Below, piece after piece: positions 53,055-61,710 of a stretch of 64,000 nt of DNA. The stretch spans positions 62,001 to 126,000 of the forward strand of contig JAUIGE010000007.1 of assembly GCA_030430205.1 (NCBI GenBank), written 5' to 3'. Numbering within the stretch: the stretch's first letter is position 1; every line of letters begins with the position of its first letter. The translations under genes and the position numbers were made by a program. The stretch is from Bacteroidia bacterium (lineage in GTDB: Bacteria > Bacteroidota > Bacteroidia > J057). Under the pieces are notes generated by a model. The model was not told the origin of the DNA and did no database searches. It saw nothing but the letters and a program-made list of their open reading frames with translations.

Positions 53055-54179
53055 TTAGCTTCGCTTCCGGTAGCGCCATATTGCCAGTCCGTTGATGAGG
53101 ACGGCGTATCCCAATAAGATATAAAACTGCTGTTGCAGTTCGGCCCAGCCGGAGCCTTTGAGCAGCAGGCTGCGCAGGATTTCGATAAAATATCGAATGG
53201 GATTGATGTAGGTGAGTTGCTGTGCCCATGGGGGCATATTCTCGATGGCGGTAAAAAGACCGCTGAGGAAGATGAAAATCACCAGGATAAACCAGCTGAT
53301 AAACATTGCCTGCTGCTGTGTCTCGGTCACAGTAGAGATAAAAAGCCCCAGTCCCAGGACTACCAGCAGGTAAACGGCTGAAAGCCCAAAGAGCAAAAAC
53401 AGATTTCCCAACATGGGAATATCATAGAGGATCTTGGCTATCACCAGGCCAAAGGCCAATTCAAAGATGGCGATCGCCCAGAAGGGGATCAGTTTACCGG
53501 CGATAAAATGCGTTTTTTTAAGAGGCGTCACATTGAGCTGCTCGATGGTGCCCAGCTCCTTTTCGCGGACGATATTCATGGACGAAAGAAAGGCACCGAT
53601 CATGGTGACCAGCAGAGCCAGCACACCCGGCACCATATAGGTCTTGTAGTCCATCTCGGGATTGTACCAATTGGCAGAGGCAATGTTGATGGTGCCGCCG
53701 CTCGGCGGCTGCCAGGAGAGCCTGGCGGCATTTTCTTCCAGGAAATCGCCATAAAAATCGCGAATAACAGCCTGCCCATAAGCGGAGGCAAATCCGCCCT
53801 TCACCCCGTCAATGGCATTGGCGGTGAGTTGGATTTGGGTCTTTTTTTCTGCCAGAAAATCCCTTTCAAAACCCGCTGGCACTTCCAGCACCACATCTAC
53901 TTCATCCCGCTCCATGGCTGTTTCTGCAGCTTCCCGGCTCATATCTGCCTGCGTCAGCCGGAAGTAAGGAGAGCCTTCAAATTTGCTCAGCAACTGCCGG
54001 CTCAATTGGGACTGGTCCTTGTCAATCCAAAAAAGCTTCAGATTTTTCACCTCAAAATCAGCCGCATAAGCCAAAATGATCAACTGGATCACAGGCATCA
54101 CGAAGATGATCGGCAACATCGCTTTGTTGCGAAAAATCTGACGAAACTCCTTGAAGAGGATGAAATAGATGGTGCGCAT
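53055..54179 (-). CDS. ABC-2 type transporter permease (YbhR/YhhJ-like)
   Basis: 374 residues. One N-terminal transmembrane helix (MLPIIFVMPVIQLIILAYAA), a large periplasmic domain, then five helices near the C-terminus: VPGVLALLVTMIGAFLSSMN, FWAIAIFELAFGLVIAK, VYLLVVLGLGLFIST and others. The conserved REKELGTIEQLNVTPL cytoplasmic loop and PPWAQQLTYINPIRYF are the ABC2_membrane_3 signature. It is the distal gene of the exporter operon, separated from the first permease by the GumN-type gene. Confidence 0.95.
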   Translation of the reverse strand: MRTIYFILFKEFRQIFRNKAMLPIIFVMPVIQLIILAYAADFEVKNLKLFWIDKDQSQLSRQLLSKFEGSPYFRLTQADMSREAAETAMERDEVDVVLEVPAGFERDFLAEKKTQIQLTANAIDGVKGGFASAYGQAVIRDFYGDFLEENAARLSWQPPSGGTINIASANWYNPEMDYKTYMVPGVLALLVTMIGAFLSSMNIVREKELGTIEQLNVTPLKKTHFIAGKLIPFWAIAIFELAFGLVIAKILYDIPMLGNLFLLFGLSAVYLLVVLGLGLFISTVTETQQQAMFISWFILVIFIFLSGLFTAIENMPPWAQQLTYINPIRYFIEILRSLLLKGSGWAELQQQFYILLGYAVLINGLAIWRYRKRS

Positions 54180-54190
54180 GATAGGATTTT

Positions 54191-57100
54191 TTATTCGATC
54201 AGGTCAAAATATTCGTTTTCACCCATTTGGGTTTTAATCACCTGGTTTATATCCGGATTATCTTCATTGCTCCAGAAGTAAGTCAGCAGGTTTTCCTTGA
54301 GGCGGTATTGGTGCTTGTCAAAAGGCTGCAAGCCCGCCCCCACATAGTACCAATCCGTTTCCCCCGGATATTTGATTTTATAGACATACATCCAGCCTTC
54401 CTCCAACTGCCCTTCTTCCGGGTCCAGGTCACGTACTTTGTATTTTCCAAATAGCTTAATGGCCTCCAATTCCACGGTTTCATCCGTGTCATAGTCATAC
54501 TGATCCGCCTGGACCATCATGGTGGTTATAGCTTCCTGCCTGTATTCTTTTTTGGAAAAAGGGGATGTCACGTCATTTTTTTCCAATGCCTGCATGAGCG
54601 CCAGTTTTTGCTCGGGCTTCTTAGCCAGTTCCAGTAAGATTTTTTTATCCACCGGCTCTCCCTTTTCCATTAATATGGTGGCCGCGAGCATCTGCTCATC
54701 CGGGCCCGCATGCTCCAGGAAATAGCGAAGATATTTGCTATTCGACTCATTTTCAGGCAGATAACGAAACCCTCTCAGGATGGTATATACCTTTATTTCC
54801 TGCAAATAATCCGTAACGCCCTCCAGGTCTTTTCCTTCTACTGCTCTCTGGGCCGCCTCTGTAAATATTTCCCTGAAGTCGGATGAAGCCCCCACATCCA
54901 TGGCGCTGTCATCAGCGAGGGAGAGGGCAAACATGGCCACTGGCAAAAATTTCTCCGGGTCCTTTGCAAGCGCATATAGGTCTGGGAAAAATGCCGGAAG
55001 GAGAGAATCATTGCCAATCCATTGCAGGGAGGAGAGGGTATAGCTATAAGCGATGATGTCGGGATATTGGAGGTACAGTTTTTTGGCTTCTTCTATGCCT
55101 TCTGCACAGTCTGTCTGGACCAGGTATTCGGGGATTTCGGTCCTGAGGGAGGAGCCTTCCGGCAGTTTTCCAAAAAGCGCTTTGAGCATTTGAATTTTTT
55201 CCGTCTTCTCCATCTCAATTTCTGAAATCGCGCTGAGGAGACTGCGTTTCAGCTCAGCCTGATAGCTGCTGTCAAAAGCAGCATACTCCTTTTCCAGACA
55301 GGCGAACAAGCCCGGCACATGTTCGTCATTGAACTCATATATGTTCAGGGCCTTCATGGCGCGCAATCGCCTGATCGAATCTTCAGAAGTGATATCTGAG
55401 AAGATTTTTTCGCTTTTATCCGTCAATAAAGTCCAGGCTAAGTCTTTGTTTTTCAGGCGAAAAGATGCGAAAACCTCTTCGACCTGAGGATCGCGGATAT
55501 CTTTAGGATGAAGCTTGGCATAAAGGGAATGGTATTTATTCCCGCTCATGAAGACTTTTAAGCGATCCAGTGAGCTGTGCCCTTCCTTTTTCCCGATGAT
55601 TTCCCAAAAAGCATAGCCAGCGCTCGTATCCCACTTTTCATACAAAAGGCTATCATAATCACTGCGATATACTTCCAGAAATCCATATAGGGCGCTATCC
55701 AGGCTTTTTTCGTGGCGGTATTCATCAAAAAAGGAAGTGGAAATGGCATAGGTAAAAGCCTGGCTGCTATCCCCGGAGAAAATATATTGCTCCTGCTCAA
55801 TGCCCTCATACCCCCATAATTCAGGCGATGTGGTATCACCTTCTGTCAGTGGCTTCTGTGGCAGAAGAATTTCTATTTCTTCATCATAAAAGCTGTAAGC
55901 TTCCAGTGGCTGCGCGTTTTTGTATTCCAACAGGCGAAAAGAGTCAAAAAAATCTTTGATTTCCTCATCTTCCTCCTCCCCTTCCGGACAGATGGCGACC
56001 TGCCGATAGATGCGGCCATTGCGGATGATAAAAGCAAATTTGTAGTAAAAATTAGGGCCGCCGGCAATGAGGGGCTTTTCAGTAATCGCATCCCAGAGAA
56101 AGCCGGGATAGCCTTGCACTTCGATGCTTTTCAAAAGCATGGTTTTGATAGGAACAGCCTGAGAACCTTCTAATTCCTCTACATACTCCTGCATAAAAAG
56201 GGTATCGCTCGTTTCTATCACAAAGCCTTCGGGATAATCCATCAAGTGCATCAGGAACAGCTTGTTCCCTACTGTCCGGCTCTGGTAGTATCTTATGCGA
56301 AAGGGAAAATCCTCTCCGACGTAGGGATCGGTTTCATGATAGGATCGGAAAATAAATTCTTCGGGAAAGCTCGTAGAGAAGCCCAAATCTTCATTTTGGA
56401 TGGATTTCCAGCCCTTTTCAGCTTTTTTCAAAAAGGTGAGGGATTCAAAAAAGCGTTGGGTATTTTCTGACTTGCGCAGATTTTCGTCAGGGCCTGTGGC
56501 CATGATATAGATATTCCCATTTTTCAGAATGAGCCGCATCAACATCGTCCACTCATTGGAAATCTGAATGAGTACATCCCGGCCTTCGGTGCCCTGGTAG
56601 GTGATTTTTTTCACCTTCAATATTTCCTTTACCCCTCCCCCACTCACGACCTTGTCCTTCATATTATTGATGGTCTGCTTGTAGTAATCATCGAGGCGAT
56701 CCGCTGGTATCTTGCCTGGGATAGAGCCTACAATGAGCATGTACATTTTGCCGGTTCCCATATCAAAATACATCCTCATATCGCCCATTCCTTCGCTCAA
56801 TGTTTCCATTTCCTCCAGCTGAAATGACTGCCCGGGAAAAGAAGCCTGGTAGGCAAATCGCTCTGAGGAAAATTCATACCAGGGGATGTCCACCAGGCTG
56901 GGATTGAATTTTTCGGCCAGGCCTGTAAACTGGGGAGTGACGAGGGTGACGGTAAATCCTTTATCCTGCATCAGGCGGATCAAGCCTTCTTCACCGGGAA
57001 GGTGTCCTGCGCCAACCGCAAAAAAAGTAGACTTTTGGGGGGCGATAAGGGCCATTTTATCGGCCATTTTGAAATTCCGATCCGAAATCAGCGCCTGATA

Positions 57101-57817
57101 ATATTCCTTATCTACCAATTTGAGAATCTCCGTACTCATCTCAATATTTTCCAGATCGCCTTTGCTGTAGTCTTCCAGCATTTTATCCTGCACCCTATTT
57201 CCACTTTCCTTCTGCATGTGGCGGCGCAGGTATTTCTGTATCCCTTCTTTGTCCCAATTGCCTTCCTGAATCAAATTCATTTGGTCCTCGATGCGCTCCA
57301 ATCCCATGATCTCTTTGCCCATCTTTCGGGCAAGGTTGTAGAGGTGGGCATCTAAAAACACAGGCATCTTGTCTTCTTTCTTTTTGCCTTCATCCATCAG
57401 GATGCGGAGTTTCCAGAGGTCCTTATCCGAAATATTTTTGAGGTCATAGCCTGTTTCTTTTTCAAAATTAGTGGCAAGGCTGTCAAATTCCTCTTTTTCA
57501 AAATATTCAGTTAGGGATCTTCCCCGGAAACGCTCACTGATGGAACTTTGCATCATCAAATTGGCGGCGGAATCCATATTCACTTCCGAAGCAAAAGCTT
57601 CACATGCCTCCAATGCAAGCAGGACCGAATCACTGAATCCAAAAGCTTTGGGGTCGGTGACATGCATGGTGCCAAACAGAAAAGATGGTTGGCTTAGGCC
57701 ATTGCCACTGATCCGCCACAGGAGTTGGTAGTCCTCAGACTTATCCTGTGCGCTAAGGAGACTGAACAAGAACATCAAGCTCATTAAGAGCGATGCAGGC
57801 AGGACTCGAATCTTCAT
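54191..57817 (-). CDS. TraB/GumN-family protein with long C-terminal extension
   Basis: 1208 residues, signal peptide ending near residue 23. Residues ~30-290 are the TraB/GumN domain: Q-L-L-W-R-I-S-G-N-G-L-S-Q-P-S-F-L-F-G-T-M-H at the start and F-F-A-V-G-A-G-H-L-P-G-E-E-G-L-I at the end, both containing the conserved GTxH and GxxHL-type His residues. The remaining ~900 residues have beta-rich sections with aromatic repeats and a helical HEAT-like part, and I cannot name them. TraB family proteins are proposed proteases. It sits between two permease genes of an ABC exporter, which is not usual. Confidence 0.85.
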   Translation of the reverse strand: MKIRVLPASLLMSLMFLFSLLSAQDKSEDYQLLWRISGNGLSQPSFLFGTMHVTDPKAFGFSDSVLLALEACEAFASEVNMDSAANLMMQSSISERFRGRSLTEYFEKEEFDSLATNFEKETGYDLKNISDKDLWKLRILMDEGKKKEDKMPVFLDAHLYNLARKMGKEIMGLERIEDQMNLIQEGNWDKEGIQKYLRRHMQKESGNRVQDKMLEDYSKGDLENIEMSTEILKLVDKEYYQALISDRNFKMADKMALIAPQKSTFFAVGAGHLPGEEGLIRLMQDKGFTVTLVTPQFTGLAEKFNPSLVDIPWYEFSSERFAYQASFPGQSFQLEEMETLSEGMGDMRMYFDMGTGKMYMLIVGSIPGKIPADRLDDYYKQTINNMKDKVVSGGGVKEILKVKKITYQGTEGRDVLIQISNEWTMLMRLILKNGNIYIMATGPDENLRKSENTQRFFESLTFLKKAEKGWKSIQNEDLGFSTSFPEEFIFRSYHETDPYVGEDFPFRIRYYQSRTVGNKLFLMHLMDYPEGFVIETSDTLFMQEYVEELEGSQAVPIKTMLLKSIEVQGYPGFLWDAITEKPLIAGGPNFYYKFAFIIRNGRIYRQVAICPEGEEEDEEIKDFFDSFRLLEYKNAQPLEAYSFYDEEIEILLPQKPLTEGDTTSPELWGYEGIEQEQYIFSGDSSQAFTYAISTSFFDEYRHEKSLDSALYGFLEVYRSDYDSLLYEKWDTSAGYAFWEIIGKKEGHSSLDRLKVFMSGNKYHSLYAKLHPKDIRDPQVEEVFASFRLKNKDLAWTLLTDKSEKIFSDITSEDSIRRLRAMKALNIYEFNDEHVPGLFACLEKEYAAFDSSYQAELKRSLLSAISEIEMEKTEKIQMLKALFGKLPEGSSLRTEIPEYLVQTDCAEGIEEAKKLYLQYPDIIAYSYTLSSLQWIGNDSLLPAFFPDLYALAKDPEKFLPVAMFALSLADDSAMDVGASSDFREIFTEAAQRAVEGKDLEGVTDYLQEIKVYTILRGFRYLPENESNSKYLRYFLEHAGPDEQMLAATILMEKGEPVDKKILLELAKKPEQKLALMQALEKNDVTSPFSKKEYRQEAITTMMVQADQYDYDTDETVELEAIKLFGKYKVRDLDPEEGQLEEGWMYVYKIKYPGETDWYYVGAGLQPFDKHQYRLKENLLTYFWSNEDNPDINQVIKTQMGENEYFDLIE

Positions 57818-57873
57818 TGGGTGGTATTTTTATTGATAAAACTTAGGGTTAAATAGGATACCAATTTACAATT

Positions 57874-58986
57874 CTAAGTTAATCTTACCTGAAATTTTCG
57901 CGCGCTCACCGCCAAAAAGAAGATGGTAAAACCCATCAAAATCACGCTCTCTTTCCATATCATCATGAATTCTGATCCTTTGAGCATGATATTTTTGACA
58001 ATAACTATAAACCATCTGGCGGGAATGATATGGGAGATGATCTGCAAAATGCCGGGCATGTTTTCGATGGGAAACATAAACCCACTGAGCAGGATCGTGG
58101 GCAGCATCAGGCCCATCAGGGAGATCATCAGCGCTACCTGCTGCGTTTTGGCGACCGTAGAGATCAAAATGCCCAGACACAGGGCTGACACGATAAACAA
58201 AATCATCTCCAGCGAAAGCAGCAAAAGGCTGCCTGCAATGGGTACCCCAAAAATATAATAACCCATAATCAGGATGACCGAAGCGTTGATGATGGAAAGG
58301 AGAATGTAGGGTGTCACTTTTCCCAAAATGATCTGAATGGGCTTCATGGGACTTGCCAGGAGCAATTCCATGGTGCCCAGCTCTTTTTCCCTTGCGATGG
58401 AAATGGAGGTCATCATGGCTGATACCAGCATCAGAATGATGGTAATCAGGCCCGGCACAAAGAGGAAAACGCCTTTGAGTTCGGGATTGTAACGCATGCG
58501 CGTTTGGACGGCGATCTGTGGCATGCTGCCCTGGGCAGCAGCGGCCTGCTGCTCCTGTTGAAAGCCCAGGATGATGGCCTGGCTGTAGTTTTGCAGCGTA
58601 TTGGCGGTGTTGGGATCGGTGGCATCAGAGATGATGCGGATGGTGGCGGTGCCATTTCTTTGAAATTTTTCGCCAAAACCTGGCTCAAACATCACCACCT
58701 GCTTTACCTTATTGGCCTTCATCACCTCTTCTGCCTGTTCCATATTATCGAGGTAGGCACCCAATTGGTAATAAGGCGTGGCGATCAGGCGCTGGGTGAT
58801 GGCCTCCGTGATCTCGTCTTTGGCGGGATCATAGATGGCGATTTTTGCCTCTTTGATTTCGTTGGTTACGGCATAGCCAAAAAGCAAAATCTGGGCAATC
58901 GGCATCCCAAAAAGAATCAACAAGGTGCGCGAATCCCTGAAAATGTGGTAAAACTCTTTTTTTACAAAGCCAAGAAATCGTTTCAT
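57874..58986 (-). CDS. ABC-2 type transporter permease (YbhS-like)
   Basis: 370 residues of the same family as the 53-54 kb permease: N-terminal helix around TLLILFGMPIAQILLFGYAV, a periplasmic domain, then FVPGLITIILMLVSAMMTS, IAREKELGTMELLLASPMKP, and further helices with SGFMFPIENMPGILQIISHI-type ending. Two different permeases imply a heterodimeric channel, as in YbhFSR. Its start lies beside the 7-bp tract in the gap after the ABC ATP-binding gene. Confidence 0.95.
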   Translation of the reverse strand: MKRFLGFVKKEFYHIFRDSRTLLILFGMPIAQILLFGYAVTNEIKEAKIAIYDPAKDEITEAITQRLIATPYYQLGAYLDNMEQAEEVMKANKVKQVVMFEPGFGEKFQRNGTATIRIISDATDPNTANTLQNYSQAIILGFQQEQQAAAAQGSMPQIAVQTRMRYNPELKGVFLFVPGLITIILMLVSAMMTSISIAREKELGTMELLLASPMKPIQIILGKVTPYILLSIINASVILIMGYYIFGVPIAGSLLLLSLEMILFIVSALCLGILISTVAKTQQVALMISLMGLMLPTILLSGFMFPIENMPGILQIISHIIPARWFIVIVKNIMLKGSEFMMIWKESVILMGFTIFFLAVSARKFQVRLT

Positions 58987-58992
58987 CTTAAT

Positions 58993-59020
58993 CGTTTTTC
59001 GTTTTCCGTTTTTTATCCTC
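58993..59020. repeat. Short 7-bp phased tract between ABC genes
   Basis: Four heptamers in register: cgttttt, cgttttc, cgttttt, tatcctc. The tract occupies the gap between the permease start and the ABC ATPase stop codon (59013-59015) and runs into the last codons. Confidence 0.65.
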
Positions 59021-59741
59021 TCGCCAGTTTCACAAAAACCTCATCCATATCCTGAGACTGAAAGCGGGTTTTCAATTCCGCCGGAGGCCCCAGGGCCTCT
59101 ATTCTGCCATCCACCATGATGGAAATGCGGTTGCAATATTCTGCCTCATCCATATAGTGTGTCGTGACAAAAATGGTGACTCCCGCCTTCGCAGCTTCAT
59201 ATATCAGGTCCCAAAACTGGCGCCGGGTGATGGGGTCCACCCCTCCTGTAGGTTCGTCCAAAAAGACGATCTGAGGATCGTGAAGGATGGCGACGGAAAA
59301 AGCCAGCTTTTGCTTCCATCCCAGCGGAATGTCGCGAATGAGCGTATTGCGGGCATGTTTCAGGTCCAGCTTTTCGAGCAGCTCTTCCGTTTTTTGGAAA
59401 ATTACTTTTCGCTTCAGGCCATAAATGCCCCCGTAGAAGTAGATATTTTCACTGACCGTGAGGTCCTGATAGAGCGAAAATTTTTGGCTCATGTAGCCAA
59501 TGTTTCGCTTGACCATTTCGGGCTTCCGAAAGACGTCATAGCCCGCGACTTCAGCCTTGCCTGAAGTAGGCAGAGACAAGCCGCATAGCATGCGGATGGC
59601 TGTCGTCTTGCCGGCGCCATTGGCGCCGAGGAAACCAAAAATCTCCCCATGCCTCACCTCAAAACTGATGTGGTCCACAGCAGTAAATCCACCAAACATT
59701 TTGGTCAGATCCCGCACTTCAATGCTAAATTCATTCTCCAT
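59013..59741 (-). CDS. ABC transporter ATP-binding protein (second ATPase)
   Basis: ATG at 59741 (MENEFSIEVRDLTKMFGGF) is chosen over an upstream in-frame start at 59768 inside the neighbouring gene. 242 residues. Walker A FLGANGAGKTTAIRML, Q-loop MSQKFSLYQDLTVSEN, a degenerate ABC signature (DIPLGWKQKLAFSVAI), Walker B IVFLDEPTGGVDP and the switch His in VTTHYMDEAEYC are all present. It would pair with the first ATPase to energise the exporter. Confidence 0.96.
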   Translation of the reverse strand: MENEFSIEVRDLTKMFGGFTAVDHISFEVRHGEIFGFLGANGAGKTTAIRMLCGLSLPTSGKAEVAGYDVFRKPEMVKRNIGYMSQKFSLYQDLTVSENIYFYGGIYGLKRKVIFQKTEELLEKLDLKHARNTLIRDIPLGWKQKLAFSVAILHDPQIVFLDEPTGGVDPITRRQFWDLIYEAAKAGVTIFVTTHYMDEAEYCNRISIMVDGRIEALGPPAELKTRFQSQDMDEVFVKLARG

Positions 59742-59744
59742 AAT

Positions 59745-59776
59745 CTGCTCATTTGCTAATCTCCTCATCCGCTAAT
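59745..59776. repeat. 8-bp phased tract at the junction of the two ABC ATPase genes
   Basis: Octamers ctgctcat, ttgctaat, ctcctcat, ccgctaat in register, the same (aat/cat)+5 pattern as at 30515-30586. It encodes the last residues of the upstream ATPase and the short gap. Confidence 0.7.
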
Positions 59777-60714
59777 CTCCCCCCACTCATCAACTCCATA
59801 AAACAGTCCTCAATATTCGCCCGAATCTCCTTCACCTCTACTCCATCGGCAAAGCCCTTTTCCGAAAGCATGCTTTGAAGAGAGGCAGCAGAAATGGCTT
59901 CTTTGGCGGTGAAATGCACACTATCGCCAAAGGCGTGAACCGAGGCGGTCCGCTCGTCAGCCCGCATTGCCAGTAGTAATGAATAGGTATCTGCGCCGGT
60001 GATACCGTATAAGCTTCTGGGAAAAGCTGCCTCTATGGCATCGGGTGTATCTACCTGAAGGATTTCTCCTTCCTGTATCAATGCGACCCTGTCGCAGAGG
60101 CTGGCTTCATCCATATAAGGTGTGGAAACGAGCATGGTGATGCCCTTGCTTTTGAGTCGCCCCAGCATCTCCCAAAATTCTTTGCGGGAAACGGCGTCTA
60201 CGCCGGTCGTGGGTTCATCCAGGAAGAGCACCTCCGGTGCATGAATCAGGGCACAACAAAGCGCCAGCTTTTGCTTCATCCCGCCTGAAAGTGCGCCCGC
60301 ACGGCGGTTTTTGAAGGGTTCAATCTGCACATAGATTTCCCGAATCAATTCGTAGTTCTCTTCCAGCGTGGTGCCAAAGATGGTGGCGAAAAGGTTGAGG
60401 TTTTCTTTGATGGTCAGGTCCTGGTAAAGGGAAAAACGGCCAGGCATATAGCCCATTTTTTGCCGGATTTTCCGGTAGTCTTTTACCACTTCATGTCCCA
60501 AAACCTCCGCATAGCCCCCATCAGCGAGGACGAGCGTCCCCAAAATCCTGATCAGGCTGGTCTTGCCTGCCCCATCCGGGCCGATCAGGCCAAAAAGCTC
60601 TCCGGGCTTCACCGAGAAACTCAGGCCCTTCAGGGCATGGGTATCTCCATAACGCTTTTCAAGCTTTTCGATCCGGATCGCATATTCGCCTGCTGCTCGT
60701 TGGGTGATTGCCAT
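59749..60714 (-). CDS. ABC transporter ATP-binding protein (first ATPase)
   Basis: 321 residues. Walker A LIGPDGAGKTSLIRIL, Q-loop M-P-G-R-F-S-L-Y-Q-D-L-T, signature A-L-S-G-G-M-K-Q-K-L, Walker B VLFLDEPTTGVDAVS, and a degraded switch region (VSTPYMDEASLC, Pro in place of His) are visible. A C-terminal ~80-residue tail follows. In E. coli YbhF two ABC domains are fused in one protein; here they are separate adjacent genes, but order and neighbours agree with ybhGFSR. Confidence 0.95.
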   Translation of the reverse strand: MAITQRAAGEYAIRIEKLEKRYGDTHALKGLSFSVKPGELFGLIGPDGAGKTSLIRILGTLVLADGGYAEVLGHEVVKDYRKIRQKMGYMPGRFSLYQDLTIKENLNLFATIFGTTLEENYELIREIYVQIEPFKNRRAGALSGGMKQKLALCCALIHAPEVLFLDEPTTGVDAVSRKEFWEMLGRLKSKGITMLVSTPYMDEASLCDRVALIQEGEILQVDTPDAIEAAFPRSLYGITGADTYSLLLAMRADERTASVHAFGDSVHFTAKEAISAASLQSMLSEKGFADGVEVKEIRANIEDCFMELMSGGRLADEEISK

Positions 60715-60729
60715 AACTCTATTTTCAAC

Positions 60730-61620
60730 TTACTTAAAGGAAACTTCTGCGGGCATCCCGATTTTCAATCGCCCATCCGGATTGGCCACTTTTACTTTGA
60801 GGGCATACACCAGGTTGACGCGCTCCTCGCGTGTCTGTATCACTTTAGGCGTAAACTCCGCCTCATCAGAGATCCAACTTATGGTGCCCGAAAGGCTTCT
60901 TAGCGAGTCAGCAGGGGTGTCTACAGACACTTGCACCTCCTGCCCGATTTTCAATTCAGCTAATTGATCGCCGGAGACATAGACCCGCAGGTTCATCTTG
61001 CGGGTATCCGCAATCTTGTACAGAGGGCGGCCCATGGCAGCCATTTCATTTTGGCGAACAAAAGTGGTGAGTATTCTCCCCGGAATGGGATTTTGAATAC
61101 GGCAGCGACTGAGCTGCTCGTCGATGATGCTGATCTGTGCGAGGATGGGCGGAATTTCGCTTTCAATCCCTCTGTTGGCATCCGCCAGGGTGGTGAGGTG
61201 CGCCTGCATCTGCTTTTCGACCAGGGCAATCTGCCCTTTTACATCATCCAATTGCTTGCTGGTGGCGGCATTCTCTGCCAGCAATTTTTCCAGGCGTGCC
61301 TTTTCCCGCTCCAGGTTGCTTTTTTGTTCCAGGTAAACTTTTTCCTGGCTGCTGAGGTTTTGGCGCTTGCTGCGCACAGCGGTGATCCGCGTCAGCAATT
61401 GCTGCTTTTGCAGGTAGAGTTGCTGGGTATCTATCAGCCCCACTGCGGCTCCTTTTTCCAGCCACTGCCCTTCTTCAGCAGTAAACTGCACGAGGCGTCC
61501 ATTGGCTTCTGCCGAAATGATCAATTCGTCAGTTTCAAAATTGCCGTAGGCATCGGCACGCTCCTGACCCTGCTCACAAGCAAACATCAGGGGGATAAGT
61601 ATGAAGATTATGTATCGCAT
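60730..61620 (-). CDS. HlyD-family membrane fusion lipoprotein (YbhG-like)
   Basis: ATG at 61620 begins a lipoprotein signal (MRYIIFILIPLMFAC, lipobox Cys15), so the much longer upstream frame, which runs through a repeat tract and the tolC-like gene, is rejected. 296 residues. A lipoyl half (LISAEANGRLVQFTAEEGQW) and a long coiled-coil hairpin (QQLLTRITAVRSKRQNLSSQ, KARLEKLLAENAATSK and QIALVEKQMQAHL) precede a beta-barrel part (IPGRILTTFVRQNEMAAMG). It joins the permeases to the TolC-like outer membrane channel. Confidence 0.94.
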   Translation of the reverse strand: MRYIIFILIPLMFACEQGQERADAYGNFETDELIISAEANGRLVQFTAEEGQWLEKGAAVGLIDTQQLYLQKQQLLTRITAVRSKRQNLSSQEKVYLEQKSNLEREKARLEKLLAENAATSKQLDDVKGQIALVEKQMQAHLTTLADANRGIESEIPPILAQISIIDEQLSRCRIQNPIPGRILTTFVRQNEMAAMGRPLYKIADTRKMNLRVYVSGDQLAELKIGQEVQVSVDTPADSLRSLSGTISWISDEAEFTPKVIQTREERVNLVYALKVKVANPDGRLKIGMPAEVSFK

Positions 61621-61633
61621 TTTATTTGGTTTT

Positions 61634-61710
61634 GAGTTTCGGGTTTCGAGTTTTGGGTTTCGGGTTTCGGGTCTCGCCTCTCGCTTCTCGGCTCTCGCCT
61701 CTCTACTCTC
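61634..61710. repeat. 7-bp phased tract between hlyD-like and tolC-like genes
   Basis: Eleven consecutive heptamers, no phase break: gagtttc, gggtttc, gagtttt, gggtttc, gggtttc, gggtctc, gcctctc, gcttctc, ggctctc, gcctctc, tactctc. The left part resembles the tract at 25202 and the right part those at 10440 and 36097, so both classes merge here. It fills the gap between the two genes and reaches into the tolC-like stop (61703-61705). Confidence 0.95.
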
